This document shows, in pieces, positions 1 through 8,721 of a DNA stretch of 19,140 bases. The position numbers and the translations under genes are program-made. The notes beneath the pieces were generated by a model. It worked only from the letters and a program-made list of their open reading frames with translations. It ran no database searches and was not told the DNA's origin. The stretch comes from SOIA01 sp964348015 (GTDB lineage: Bacteria > Acidobacteriota > Aminicenantia > Aminicenantales > Aminicenantaceae). The stretch's first letter is position 1; each line of letters starts with the position of its first letter. The DNA lies in the NCBI GenBank assembly GCA_964348015.1, contig CAYGBC010000059.1, forward strand, positions 1-19,140, read 5' to 3'.

Positions 1-2292
1 CCTGACTTCCGGAGAGGAGCTCTGGATAAAGAAGGGGCAGAGGTCACGGGTGGCGTTGTCTTGATGAGATACGGAGACAATCCTTTAGCCGTCATCGAGG
101 GAGTAAAAGAAAAAATTGAGGAAATCACACCCGGTCTTTCTCCTGGAGTCCAGATTGTGCCCTTTTATGACCGCACAGAGCTGATCACGCGGGCGACAGA
201 TAATCTGAAGGACACTTTGCTCGAAGAGATCATAGTGGCTGTCATCGTCATCTTACTCTTTTTAGCCCATTTCCGGAGCAGCCTTATCGTCTCTATCATT
301 CTCCCTCTCGGAGTTTTGATCGCCTTCCTCATCATGTTCTATCTCAAAATCCCCTCGAACATCATGTCTTTAGGAGGGATAGCGATTTCAATCGGGGTTA
401 TGGTGGATGCTGGAATCGTTATGACTGAAAACATATCCAGGCACCTGGCTTTGACCCGGGAGAGAAAGCTGAGCACGGTGATCACCGCCTCGAAAGAGGT
501 TGGCTCGGCCATCTTTTTTGCCATTCTCATCATCGTTGTGGCGTTCATCCCGGTTTTTTCCTTAAGGGGCCAGGCTGGAAAGCTGTTTTCGCCGTTAGCA
601 TTCACCAAGACGTTTGCCATGTTTGGTTCGGCCGTGTTGGCGATTACTCTTGTTCCGGTGCTGAGCTCTCTCTTATTAAGAGGAAAAATTCGTCCTCCAG
701 AGAAAAATCTCCTCTCTCGAATTCTGATCCGTCTTTATGAGCCCGTTCTGAGGTTTTCATTAAAGCACAAAATTATTGTGCTTCTCATTGCTTTAATCAT
801 CCTGGGGATCAGTTATTACCCTCTTTCAAAAATCAAGAGCGAGTTCATGCCGCCGCTGAATGAAGGAGACTTGCTCTTCATGCCCGTCCTTCTTCCCGGA
901 GCGTCTCTCACCCAGGTGATGGACGTTATGAAGACTCAGGATACGATCTTGAAATCTTTTCCAGAGGTGGAGCAGGTAGTCGGAAAACTGGGAAGGGCGG
1001 AAACGCCCACAGACCCGGCTCCAGTGGGTATGATCGAGACCATCGTCAAACTCAAGCCTCAGAAATTCTGGCGGGAGGGAATGACTCGTCAGAACCTGAT
1101 CAATGAAATGGATGAGGCTTTACGGATTCCCGGAGTGAGCAACATCTGGACTCAACCTATCCGGAACCGGATTGACATGCTCGCCACCGGGATTCAAACT
1201 CCGATCGGTGTCAAAGTGTTTGGGGAGGATCTTGGCGTGATCGAGGGCATTGGAATCCAGATCGAGACCATTTTAAAAGAAATTCCCGGAGCCAGGAATC
1301 CCTATGCAGAGAGAATCGGCAATAAGCCCTATATCGAGATCGATGTGGACAGGGAAGAAGCCGCCCGGTATGGAGTTAAAGTCGGAGACATTCAACATTT
1401 AATCATGACAGCTATAGGCGGAATGAACATCACCACCACGGTGGAAGGAAGAGAGCGTTATCCTGTGCGAATTCGCTATATGCGGGAGCTCAGGGACAGC
1501 TTCGATGCCCTGGAAAAAATCTATGTGCCTACTCCTTTCGGAGCCCAGATTCCTCTCAGCCAGCTGGCAGAGATAAGGAAAGTGGAAGGACCCGCCAAGA
1601 TTGCCGGGGAGAATACTCTCCCCTATGTGAGGGTGTTCGTCGATGTGGACACGGATAAAGTCGGTGTTGTCGATTTTGTCAACCAGGCCCAAGAAATAGT
1701 CAAGGAGAAACTCGATCTGCCCTCTGGATACTATATCTCGTGGAGCGGCCAATACGAGTATGAAATGCAGGCGAGAAAGCGGCTGATGGTTGTTCTTCCG
1801 GTGTGTATCTTCATCATCCTGCTTCTTCTCTACATTAAATTCAAGAAATTTTCTGCGGCATTGATCTTGATCTTCTCTCTTCCGTTTGCTTTTGTCGGAG
1901 GCGTGTGGCTTCAGTTCATTCTGGGTTTCAAATTCAGCACGGCAGTCTGGGTGGGATATATTGCTCTCTTTGGAGTGGCGGTTGAAGCGGGAGTGGTGAT
2001 GATGGATTTCCTTGTCGAATATTCTCGAAAAGGAACTGATCTTGTGGAAAATGCTGTTCAAGCAGGACTGCTGAGGGTTCGTCCGATCATCATGACCACG
2101 GCGACGACTATTTTAGCACTGATTCCGATCATGATCAGCACGGGGGCCGGATCGGAGATCATGAAGCCTATCGCCACACCCACTGTGGGCGGGATGGTCA
2201 CCGCGACACTCTTGAATCTCATCCTGGTTCCAGTGATTTATACCTGGGTGACTCAGGGCCGGATGAAGAGGAGAGTTGATGAAGCCGAATAG
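1..2292 (+). CDS. cusA: CusA-type heavy-metal RND efflux permease (5' partial)
   Basis: Inner-membrane proton-driven pump of the heavy-metal RND family. With a periplasmic adaptor and an outer-membrane channel it expels Cu(I)/Ag(I) from the periplasm or cytoplasm. The frame is open from base 1 (PDFRRGALDKEG precedes the first Met), so about 763 of roughly 1040 residues are present; the N-terminal quarter lies upstream of the window. The TM4 block GGIAISIGVMVDAGIVMTEN carries the Asp used in proton relay in this family. SEFMPPLNEGDLLFMP, PVGMIET and RNRIDMLATGIQTPIG match the Cu/Ag branch (CusA/SilA) better than the Zn/Co branch (CzcA). The Met in PVGMIET and in RNRIDML fall where CusA has Met of its copper site, as I recall it. 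The second hydrophobic block (FALPVGG-like, GYIALFGVAVEAGVVMM) and the final GAGSEIMKPIATPTVGGM are intact. Family call is firm; metal specificity is inferred. Confidence 0.93.
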   Translation, partial: PDFRRGALDKEGAEVTGGVVLMRYGDNPLAVIEGVKEKIEEITPGLSPGVQIVPFYDRTELITRATDNLKDTLLEEIIVAVIVILLFLAHFRSSLIVSIILPLGVLIAFLIMFYLKIPSNIMSLGGIAISIGVMVDAGIVMTENISRHLALTRERKLSTVITASKEVGSAIFFAILIIVVAFIPVFSLRGQAGKLFSPLAFTKTFAMFGSAVLAITLVPVLSSLLLRGKIRPPEKNLLSRILIRLYEPVLRFSLKHKIIVLLIALIILGISYYPLSKIKSEFMPPLNEGDLLFMPVLLPGASLTQVMDVMKTQDTILKSFPEVEQVVGKLGRAETPTDPAPVGMIETIVKLKPQKFWREGMTRQNLINEMDEALRIPGVSNIWTQPIRNRIDMLATGIQTPIGVKVFGEDLGVIEGIGIQIETILKEIPGARNPYAERIGNKPYIEIDVDREEAARYGVKVGDIQHLIMTAIGGMNITTTVEGRERYPVRIRYMRELRDSFDALEKIYVPTPFGAQIPLSQLAEIRKVEGPAKIAGENTLPYVRVFVDVDTDKVGVVDFVNQAQEIVKEKLDLPSGYYISWSGQYEYEMQARKRLMVVLPVCIFIILLLLYIKFKKFSAALILIFSLPFAFVGGVWLQFILGFKFSTAVWVGYIALFGVAVEAGVVMMDFLVEYSRKGTDLVENAVQAGLLRVRPIIMTTATTILALIPIMISTGAGSEIMKPIATPTVGGMVTATLLNLILVPVIYTWVTQGRMKRRVDEAE

Positions 2293-2340
2293 AGGCCCGT
2301 TGAGAAGATGGGAGATAGTCCCATTCAGCCATTATTTTGA

Positions 2341-2363
2341 GAAAGATAGACTTTCCCTTTTTT
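2341..2363 (+). terminator. weak candidate intrinsic terminator after cusA
   Basis: GAAAG (2341-2345), a 5-nt loop and CTTTC (2351-2355) are followed by CC and TTTTTT (2358-2363). The stem is only 5 bp and AT-rich. A second hairpin, ATGGGA/TCCCAT (2308-2313 and 2319-2324), lies just upstream without a T-run. The two genes either side converge here, so one or both hairpins may help end transcription. Confidence 0.3.
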
Positions 2364-2407
2364 GAGAAAATGGAATATGGTTTCGAATGATTTTTAAATA
2401 ATTCAGG

Positions 2408-3388
2408 TTAAAGAATACCTTTTTCTTTGAGCCACTCGTCGTTATAGATCGAGCTCAGGTAGCGTGTGGCCGCATCAGCGAAGATGGTGACGATGCGGGC
2501 CGGCCTGTTGATTTCCCGGGCGAGTTTGAGTGACGCCCAAACTGCGGCACCGCTCGAGCCTCCGGCGAGAATCCCCTCAGTATCCGCCAGTTTTCTAGTT
2601 GTCAGGAAGGATTCCTTATCCGATATTTTGTAAATGTCATCAATCAGGCTGAAATCCACGCATTTGATGAGAAACTCATCTCCTAATCCCTCAAGAAGAT
2701 AAGGGGAAGGCTTCACGATTTTGTTGGAGTGAAAATAGTCATGGAATATCGATCCCACTGGGTCCACTCCGACTACTTTTATGTTCGAGTCTTTTTCTTT
2801 CAGAAATTTGGCCACACCGCTGATCGTCCCTCCGGTTCCGATGCCTGCCACAAAAAAGTTGATCTGGCCATCCATCTGCTCCCAGATCTCGGGTCCGGTT
2901 GATTTGTAATGCGCCTCGTTGTTCTCCCGGTTGTTGTGCTGGTCAAAGTAGTATCCGCCAGGAGTTTCCTCGGCAATGCGCGGAGCGATGTTGTTGTAGC
3001 TGTCCGGGGATTCGGGCGGAAGCGTGTGGTCGACCATGACCAGCTCCACGTTGAACGCTTTGAGGAATTTGATCTTCTCGGAGCTCAAGTTATCCCGGAC
3101 GACCATTTTGGCTTTGTATCCTTTGAGCGCACAGACCATAGCCAGGGCCAGAGCCGTGTTCCCGCTGGAATTGTCCACGATCGTATCTCCAGGCTTGATC
3201 CGGCCCTCCTTTTCCGCTTTCTCGATCATGTATTTGGCGATCCTGTCCTTCACGCTTCCCATCGGATTCAGAAATTCGAGCTTGGCGAAAATATCCGCTT
3301 TCAATCCTTTTGTGATTCTGTTGAGCTTGATCAGAGGGGTGTTTCCTATTCCTTCCAGAATATCTTCGTAATGTTTTTTTTCATTCAT
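2408..3388 (-). CDS. PLP-dependent cysteine synthase / cystathionine beta-synthase-like protein
   Basis: Fold-type II PLP enzyme of the CysK/CysM/CBS family, 326 aa, with no C-terminal CBS-domain pair. The PLP lysine is K47 in NPMGSVKDR, and the phosphate loop is GTGGT (184-188). The substrate-binding 'asparagine loop' reads DNSSGNTA (72-79) where the family usually has E-P-T-S-G-N-T-G, and the end reads FADAATRYLSS rather than the usual LPDSGERYLS. The fold is not in doubt, but these two changes make the exact reaction uncertain: O-acetylserine sulfhydrylase, cystathionine synthase or another beta-replacement are all possible. ATG at 3388 has AGGAAAGGA upstream. It lies 28 nt downstream of carB on the same strand, so it is probably the third gene of the carAB operon, an unusual partner. 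Confidence 0.88.
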   Translation of the reverse strand: MNEKKHYEDILEGIGNTPLIKLNRITKGLKADIFAKLEFLNPMGSVKDRIAKYMIEKAEKEGRIKPGDTIVDNSSGNTALALAMVCALKGYKAKMVVRDNLSSEKIKFLKAFNVELVMVDHTLPPESPDSYNNIAPRIAEETPGGYYFDQHNNRENNEAHYKSTGPEIWEQMDGQINFFVAGIGTGGTISGVAKFLKEKDSNIKVVGVDPVGSIFHDYFHSNKIVKPSPYLLEGLGDEFLIKCVDFSLIDDIYKISDKESFLTTRKLADTEGILAGGSSGAAVWASLKLAREINRPARIVTIFADAATRYLSSIYNDEWLKEKGIL

Positions 3389-3416
3389 TTTTTTAATCCT
3401 TTCCTGGATCCTTAGG

Positions 3417-6400
3417 TTAAAGGTTGACCGAATTCGAATGGATATCCTGGAGGCAAATGAGAGAAGGCGGATTTTTTCTTCTCATCTCGATGGCCTTTAG
3501 AGCCGCGCTGGCAGAGGGAATCGTGGTGTAGCAGGGGATTCTGTAAGAGAAAGCTACCTTTCTGATCATGTGGGCGTCACTTCTCTCGGGAGTTCCAGAG
3601 GGAGTGTTGAATATCATCACGACTCTTCCCTCTTTGATGTCCTCGAGGATGTTTCTCTTTTCTTTATAGATCTTGCCGGTGGTTTCCACATGGAAGCCGT
3701 GTTTGCGGAGATAATGCGTTGTTCCTTCAGTCGAGACCAGGTCAAAACCCAGCTGATCGAGCTTCTCAACGATGGGAACGATCTTCGGCTTGTCTTCGTC
3801 CGGAGCGCTGACAAACACCTTTCCTTTGTCCGGAAGATGGAAACCTGCGCCTTCTTCGGCTTTGAGGAAGGCCAGCGGAAAATGGCTGTCTATACCGATG
3901 GATTCTCCTGTGGACCGCATTTCTGGTCCCAGGATCGGGTCCACCTCCAGGAATTTGTCAAAAGAAAAAACAGCTTCCTTCACGGCATACAGATCTGAAG
4001 CACAGGGCGTTATGTCTATGTCTCTGAGCTTTTTTCCCATAATGATCTGCGTGGCGATCTTAGCCAGAGGGACTCCTGTGGCTTTAGAGAGAAAGGGGAC
4101 TGTCCTTGAAGCCCGAGGATTAACCTCCAGGATGTAGATTTTGGTTCCTTTGACAGCAACTTGAACGTTCATCAAACCCAAGATGCGGAGCTCTTTAGCC
4201 ATGAGTGCCACCTGACGCTTCACTTCCTCAATGACTCTTTCAGGGAGAAAGTAAGGAGGGGTGACCATTGTCGCATCTCCAGAGTGGACACCGGCCTCCT
4301 GAATATGCTCGAGGATGCCGCCGATGTAGACATCCCCACCATCGCTCAAAAGGTCCACATCCAACTCCACGGCATTGTCGATGAATTCATCTATGAGAAG
4401 CGGGTACTCCGAGATGTATTCCTTAATGGACTTGACATATTTGTCCAACTCTCCCTCATCCTGGATGACTCTCATGGCCCGTCCTCCCAAAACATACGAA
4501 GGCCGGACGAGGACCGGATAGCCTATCATTTCTGCTGTTTCCAGGGCTTGAGTCGAGTTTCGGGCCATCCCGTTTCTCGGGCGCTTCAGTTTCAACCTGT
4601 TCAAAAAGTTCTCAAATTTTTCTCTGTCCTCTGTTTCATCGATGGCGTGGGAACTTGTCCCCAAAATGTTGGCTTTGTTTTTCCACAGGCCTACCGAGAT
4701 TTTCAGAGGCGTTTGGCCTCCGAACTGAGGGATTATGCCTTCAGGTTTTTCGTTGCGGTATATGGAAAGGACATCTTCCAGTGTCACCGGGTCGAAATAC
4801 AGACGATCAGAGATGTCATAATCTGTGGAGACGGTTTCCGGATTGGAGTTGACCATGATTGCTTTGTAGCCCAGGTCTTTCAGAGCAAAGACTCCGTGCA
4901 CACAGCAGTAGTCAAATTCGATCCCCTGTCCGATCCTGTTGGGTCCTGAACCGAGAATGATGGCCTTTTTTTCTGAGAGTGCTTCGGCCTCGTTTTCATC
5001 TTCGTAGGAGGAATAAAAATAAGGCGTTTCGGATTCAAACTCTCCAGCACAGGTGTCGACAACTTTCCAGACTGGAAGGACTTTAGCCTGTTCTCTCCTT
5101 TTCCGGATCTCATCTTCCTTTAATCCTGACAATTCGCTGATTCTTTTATCCGAGAATCCCAATTCCTTGGCCCGCCGCAGAAGATCATTGTTGGCCGTGG
5201 CTTTTTTTAGGGATCTCAATTCCTTCTCAAAATCCACGATATCTTTGATGTTCTGGAGGAAGAAAGGATCGATCTGAGTGCGTTCATGGATCTCCTCTAT
5301 GGCTGCGCCCGACCTAATGGCATCTGCGATGTACCAGAGCCTTTCTGCGTTCGGTTGGGTGAAATTTTTGCTCAGAATTTTGCTGTTTATCCTCTTGAAT
5401 TTTTCCTCGAATCCCCAGCGGTTGATCTCAAGGGAGCGGATGGCTTTCTGGAGAGATTCTTTGAATGTTCGGCCTATGGCCATCGTCTCTCCGACAGACT
5501 TCATCTGGGTGGTGAGAGAAGGCTTTTCCTCCGGAAATTTTTCAAACGCAAACCGCGGAATCTTGACCACGACATAATCGATCGTCGGCTCGAAACATGC
5601 CGGAGTCTTTTTGGTGATATCGTTCAGGATTTCATCCAGCGTGTATCCGACAGCCAGCTTAGCCGCCATTTTCGCGATCGGAAATCCAGTAGCCTTGGAG
5701 GCAAGTGCTGAAGAACGGGATACCCGGGGATTCATCTCGATGACCATCATTCGGCCGTCTTTGGGATTGACCGCAAATTGGATGTTCGAACCGCCTGTTT
5801 CCACACCGATCTCACGCATGATGGCGAGAGAGGCATCTCTCAGCCTCTGGTATTCCTTATCCGTCAGGGTTTGAGCCGGAGCCACGGTGATAGAGTCTCC
5901 GGTATGGACTCCCATCGGGTCGAAGTTCTCGATGCTGCAGACGATGACCACGTTGTCATTCTTGTCCCTCATGACCTCGAGCTCGAATTCCTTCCAGCCG
6001 ATGATGGATTTCTCGATCAGTATCCGGGAGATGGGGCTGATGGCAAGGCCGAGCGGAACGTATTTGTAGAAATCCTTCCAGTTCTTGAGAACGTTTCCCC
6101 CTGTCCCGCCGAGAGTGAACGAGGGGCGGATCACCACCGGAAACTTGATCTTCTTCACGATATCCACGGCTTCTTTCAAGCTGGACGCGTAACCGGACTC
6201 CGGGACTTCGAGCCCGATCTTCTCCATGGCCCGCCGGAAGAGCAGCCTGTCTTCAGCCTTACGGATGGAATCGGTGTCTACGCCGATGAGCTGGATCTTG
6301 TGCTCCTTCAGGATCCCTGCATCGTCGAGTTCAAGGGCGAGGTTCAAGGCTTTCTGTCCGCCCAGAGTGGCCAGCAGAGCATCAGGTTTTTCTTTCTGGA

Positions 6401-6632
6401 TGATCTTTTTCAGATATTCGACCGTCAACGGTTCCAGGTAAGTCCTATCTGCAAACTCGGGATCAGTCATGATCGTGGCCGGGTTGGAATTGAGCAGGAT
6501 GACTTTGTAGTTTTCTTCTTTTAAAGCCTTGAGGGCTTGAGTGCCGGAATAGTCAAACTCGCATGCCTGTCCTATGATGATCGGACCAGAGCCGATGATC
6601 AGGATGGAATGAATGTCTTTTCTCCGCGGCAT
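3417..6632 (-). CDS. carB: carbamoyl-phosphate synthase large subunit
   Basis: Makes carbamoyl phosphate from bicarbonate, two ATP and ammonia channelled from CarA; it feeds pyrimidine and arginine synthesis in the cytoplasm. At 1071 aa it has the normal full length. Two homologous ATP-grasp halves are visible: the first with PSFTLGGTGG (about 170-179) and EMNPRVSRSSAL (299-310), the second with PSYVLGGRAM and EVNPRASRTVPF. The C-terminal MGS-like allosteric domain (about 935-1060) begins near KGKVFVSAPDEDK and includes STEGTTHYLRKHG and IFNTPSGTPERSD. ATG at 6632 starts 1 nt after the carA stop, with AAAGGAAA inside the end of carA, so the two are translationally coupled. Nothing appears truncated. 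Long open frames on the opposite strand are codon shadows. Confidence 0.98.
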   Translation of the reverse strand: MPRRKDIHSILIIGSGPIIIGQACEFDYSGTQALKALKEENYKVILLNSNPATIMTDPEFADRTYLEPLTVEYLKKIIQKEKPDALLATLGGQKALNLALELDDAGILKEHKIQLIGVDTDSIRKAEDRLLFRRAMEKIGLEVPESGYASSLKEAVDIVKKIKFPVVIRPSFTLGGTGGNVLKNWKDFYKYVPLGLAISPISRILIEKSIIGWKEFELEVMRDKNDNVVIVCSIENFDPMGVHTGDSITVAPAQTLTDKEYQRLRDASLAIMREIGVETGGSNIQFAVNPKDGRMMVIEMNPRVSRSSALASKATGFPIAKMAAKLAVGYTLDEILNDITKKTPACFEPTIDYVVVKIPRFAFEKFPEEKPSLTTQMKSVGETMAIGRTFKESLQKAIRSLEINRWGFEEKFKRINSKILSKNFTQPNAERLWYIADAIRSGAAIEEIHERTQIDPFFLQNIKDIVDFEKELRSLKKATANNDLLRRAKELGFSDKRISELSGLKEDEIRKRREQAKVLPVWKVVDTCAGEFESETPYFYSSYEDENEAEALSEKKAIILGSGPNRIGQGIEFDYCCVHGVFALKDLGYKAIMVNSNPETVSTDYDISDRLYFDPVTLEDVLSIYRNEKPEGIIPQFGGQTPLKISVGLWKNKANILGTSSHAIDETEDREKFENFLNRLKLKRPRNGMARNSTQALETAEMIGYPVLVRPSYVLGGRAMRVIQDEGELDKYVKSIKEYISEYPLLIDEFIDNAVELDVDLLSDGGDVYIGGILEHIQEAGVHSGDATMVTPPYFLPERVIEEVKRQVALMAKELRILGLMNVQVAVKGTKIYILEVNPRASRTVPFLSKATGVPLAKIATQIIMGKKLRDIDITPCASDLYAVKEAVFSFDKFLEVDPILGPEMRSTGESIGIDSHFPLAFLKAEEGAGFHLPDKGKVFVSAPDEDKPKIVPIVEKLDQLGFDLVSTEGTTHYLRKHGFHVETTGKIYKEKRNILEDIKEGRVVMIFNTPSGTPERSDAHMIRKVAFSYRIPCYTTIPSASAALKAIEMRRKNPPSLICLQDIHSNSVNL

Positions 6633-6633
6633 T

Positions 6634-7770
6634 TTATTTTCCTTTGAAATCCTCCATCATTTGTATGAAATTCTGAAAAAGATACCTTGAATCCCTCGGA
6701 CCTGGGGAGCTTTCCGGATGATACTGGACAGAGAAGAGGAATTTTTCCTTTATCGAGAGTCCTTCTGACGTCATGTCGTTGAGGTTGAGATGCGTGAGCT
6801 TCGCCCGCCCCTTTAAAGAATCGATGTCCACGGCAAACCCGTGGTTTTGCGATGTGATCTCGATGGCTCCTGTTTCCAGGTTTTTCACCGGGTGGTTGGC
6901 CCCACGGTGTCCGAATTTCAGTTTGTACGTCTTCCCACCAAGGGCCAGAGCCAGAAGCTGGTGCCCGAGACAGATCCCGAAGATTGGGATTCTGCCGATA
7001 AGGTTCCGGATATTCTCGATGGCATACTCGATCGGAGCCGGATCCCCCGGGCCGTTGGAGAGCAGCACTCCGTCGGGTTTCATCTTCAGGACTTCCTCCG
7101 CGGATGTCCGTGCAGGAGCGACGAGGACATCGATGAAATTCGTAACCAGGCTCCTTAAGATATTTCTCTTGATGCCGAAATCGTAGGCCACCACAAAGTA
7201 TTTGAATTTTTTTCTGTTCGAGTAGCCTTTGGGCCATCCGTAGATGCCTTCCCGCCATCTGTACGGCTTTTTGGTTGTCACCTCGCTGGCTAAATCCGCT
7301 CCGACGATGGAGGGGATCTGTTGAACGCGCTTCAGAAGAGATTTAATGTCTTCCTTTTGCGTGGTGACGAGGGCTCTCTGGGCTCCACCGGACCGTATCA
7401 TTTTGGTCAGTTTGCGAGTGTCAATGCCCTGGATGGCCACGATCTTGTGTTTTATCAGAAAATCGACGAGTGTCTCCTGTTTTCTCCAGTTGGACGGGAG
7501 AGCGGCGAGTTCTTTAATGACGAATCCTTCCACCCAGGGCTGATGGGATTCCACGTCTTCGGGATTGCACCCGTAGTTTCCGATCAACGGGTAGGTCATT
7601 GTCACGATCTGGCCGTTGTAAGACGGATCGGTGAGGATCTCCTGGTATCCGGTCATGGAGGTATTGAAGACGATTTCCCCCTCAGTGTACCCGTTGAAAC
7701 CGATGGATTGTCCGGTGAAGAGTGTTCCGTTCTCTAAAACAAGGTGGGCTTTTTGAGGTTTCGAAGCCAT
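6634..7770 (-). CDS. carA: carbamoyl-phosphate synthase small (glutaminase) subunit
   Basis: Class I glutamine amidotransferase subunit that hydrolyses glutamine and passes ammonia to CarB. It has 378 aa, the typical length. The N-terminal CPSase small-chain domain (about 8-140) includes VFNTSMTGYQEILTDPSY and QPWVEGFVIKE. The glutaminase domain (about 190-375) has the oxyanion motif SNGPGDP (238-244), the nucleophile Cys267 in GICLGHQL, and His351 and Glu353 in QYHPES, so the triad is intact. The ATG at 7770 fits the family N-terminus; the best Shine-Dalgarno, GGAGGGG, lies 16 nt upstream, which is a long spacing. First gene of the carA-carB-cysteine synthase-like operon, transcribed divergently from the YHS gene across a 200-nt gap. 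Confidence 0.97.
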   Translation of the reverse strand: MASKPQKAHLVLENGTLFTGQSIGFNGYTEGEIVFNTSMTGYQEILTDPSYNGQIVTMTYPLIGNYGCNPEDVESHQPWVEGFVIKELAALPSNWRKQETLVDFLIKHKIVAIQGIDTRKLTKMIRSGGAQRALVTTQKEDIKSLLKRVQQIPSIVGADLASEVTTKKPYRWREGIYGWPKGYSNRKKFKYFVVAYDFGIKRNILRSLVTNFIDVLVAPARTSAEEVLKMKPDGVLLSNGPGDPAPIEYAIENIRNLIGRIPIFGICLGHQLLALALGGKTYKLKFGHRGANHPVKNLETGAIEITSQNHGFAVDIDSLKGRAKLTHLNLNDMTSEGLSIKEKFLFSVQYHPESSPGPRDSRYLFQNFIQMMEDFKGK

Positions 7771-7882
7771 TTCAGGCGTCGAACTTCCCCTCCGAATTCA
7801 CAGTAAACATTTGGATTATTTTACATATTCTGGACATGGAATTCTACTTATTTTTGCAGAATATCAAAAATTTTTATCTTGA

Positions 7883-7894
7883 CTTGAAATCAAG
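7883..7894. promoter_or_regulatory. small palindrome in the carA/YHS divergent gap
   Basis: CTTGAAATCAAG has 5-bp arms CTTGA/TCAAG around AA. It sits 13 nt upstream of the -35 box of the YHS promoter and upstream of carA on the other strand. It could be an operator half of a larger site, or chance in an AT-rich gap. Confidence 0.25.
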
Positions 7895-7907
7895 TTTGAG
7901 AATAATA

Positions 7908-7935
7908 TTGACAAAATCTATAGATATTGTATAAT
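7908..7935 (+). promoter_or_regulatory. sigma70 promoter of the YHS gene
   Basis: TTGACA (7908-7913) and TATAAT (7930-7935) both match consensus exactly, with a 16-bp spacer. Transcription would start near 7942, leaving a leader of about 30 nt before the GGAGG ribosome site (7961-7965) and the ATG at 7971. Confidence 0.8.
7911..7930. promoter_or_regulatory. 20-bp near-perfect palindrome in the promoter spacer, probable operator
   Basis: ACAAAATCTATAGATATTGT is a 20-bp inverted repeat with one mismatched pair and a perfect 10-bp core ATCTATAGAT (7916-7925). It overlaps the end of the -35 box and the first base of the -10 box. A dimeric repressor bound here would block RNA polymerase. The regulator is unknown; no regulator gene is in the window. 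Confidence 0.55.
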
Positions 7936-7970
7936 CAAAAGATTGAACAATTCAAATCATGGAGGATTGA

Positions 7971-8648
7971 ATGAAAAAGTATTCAAAAATGCTCGTTTTG
8001 CTTTTTGGATTAGTTTTAGTTCTTGCGTTGACAGGAATGGCGCAACAAAAGCAGGCAGATGAAACAGTCACCTGTCTAGTCAGCGGAAAAACCATGAAGA
8101 AGTCTGAAGCCAAAGCCTCCTACGAGTACAACGGAAAGACCTATTATTTCTGCTGTGAGGGCTGTAAAGAGACTTTCGTCAAGAATCCTGAAAAGTACAT
8201 CCAGAAAAAGACTGAGGGAGGACAGATGCAGGCACACACGCATATGGAAGAAGGACATATACATGCCCAAGGTGAAAAAGACGGGATGGTTGTCGATCCC
8301 GCATGCGGAATGAAGATCAAAAAGTCCGATGCCAAAGCGACTTATGAATATAATGGCAAGACCTACTACTTCTGCATGGAAAGCTGCCTGGAGAAATTCA
8401 AGAAAGATCCCGAAAAATACGCCCAGAAAGCCGAAGAAATGGTCACCTGTCCTGTGAGCGGCAAAGAGATTAAAAAGTCTGATGCAGCCGATTCTCACGA
8501 GTATAACGGAAAAACCTATTACTTCTGCTGCCCGAACTGCAAGGAGAAATTCGTCCAGGATCCCGAGAAATATACCCAGAAGAAGGGCAACGGAGAACCC
8601 GCAACGCCGGCCTGTTGTGCTTCGTGCGCTGAAAAGAAGATTCAATAA
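7971..8648 (+). CDS. exported protein with three tandem YHS metal-binding domains
   Basis: 225 aa. Residues 1-24 form a signal peptide (KK start, hydrophobic LVLLFGLVLVLALTG, AQQ), so the protein is exported; no lipobox is seen. Three YHS domains follow at about 33-80, 106-153 and 157-204. Each has an early Cys (35, 112, 160), the segment EYNGKTYYFC, and a C-x3-C pair near FxxxPEKY (61/65, 135/139, 186/190). YHS domains are known in copper/heavy-metal ATPases and metal-handling proteins, where these Cys bind metal. Between domains 1 and 2 is a His-rich linker (HTHMEEGHIH, 89-98), and the tail has CCASC (215-219). GGAGG lies 5 nt before the ATG. It is monocistronic, between its own promoter and a terminator. 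Metal storage or chaperoning in the periplasm is inferred; the metal is unknown. Confidence 0.85.
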   Translation: MKKYSKMLVLLFGLVLVLALTGMAQQKQADETVTCLVSGKTMKKSEAKASYEYNGKTYYFCCEGCKETFVKNPEKYIQKKTEGGQMQAHTHMEEGHIHAQGEKDGMVVDPACGMKIKKSDAKATYEYNGKTYYFCMESCLEKFKKDPEKYAQKAEEMVTCPVSGKEIKKSDAADSHEYNGKTYYFCCPNCKEKFVQDPEKYTQKKGNGEPATPACCASCAEKKIQ

Positions 8649-8721
8649 GACAGGACAGGAAGAAATCGGCAAAATTAAGAGTTCAACATACCTCAAAAAT
8701 AATTAACGGTTTTTTCAGCCG

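Noticed and set aside
1399..2061. 220-codon open frame on the minus strand inside cusA
   Set aside because: Its codons shadow a conserved RND permease; the translation shows no family motif and no ribosome site.
4161..4949. 262-codon open frame on the + strand inside carB
   Set aside because: It is antisense to a full, conserved carB and has no recognisable domain; it arises from carB codon use. The 248-codon frame at 5778-6524 is the same case.
8482..8706. 74-codon + frame overlapping the end of the YHS gene
   Set aside because: Out-of-frame shadow of the third YHS domain; no own ribosome site or motif.
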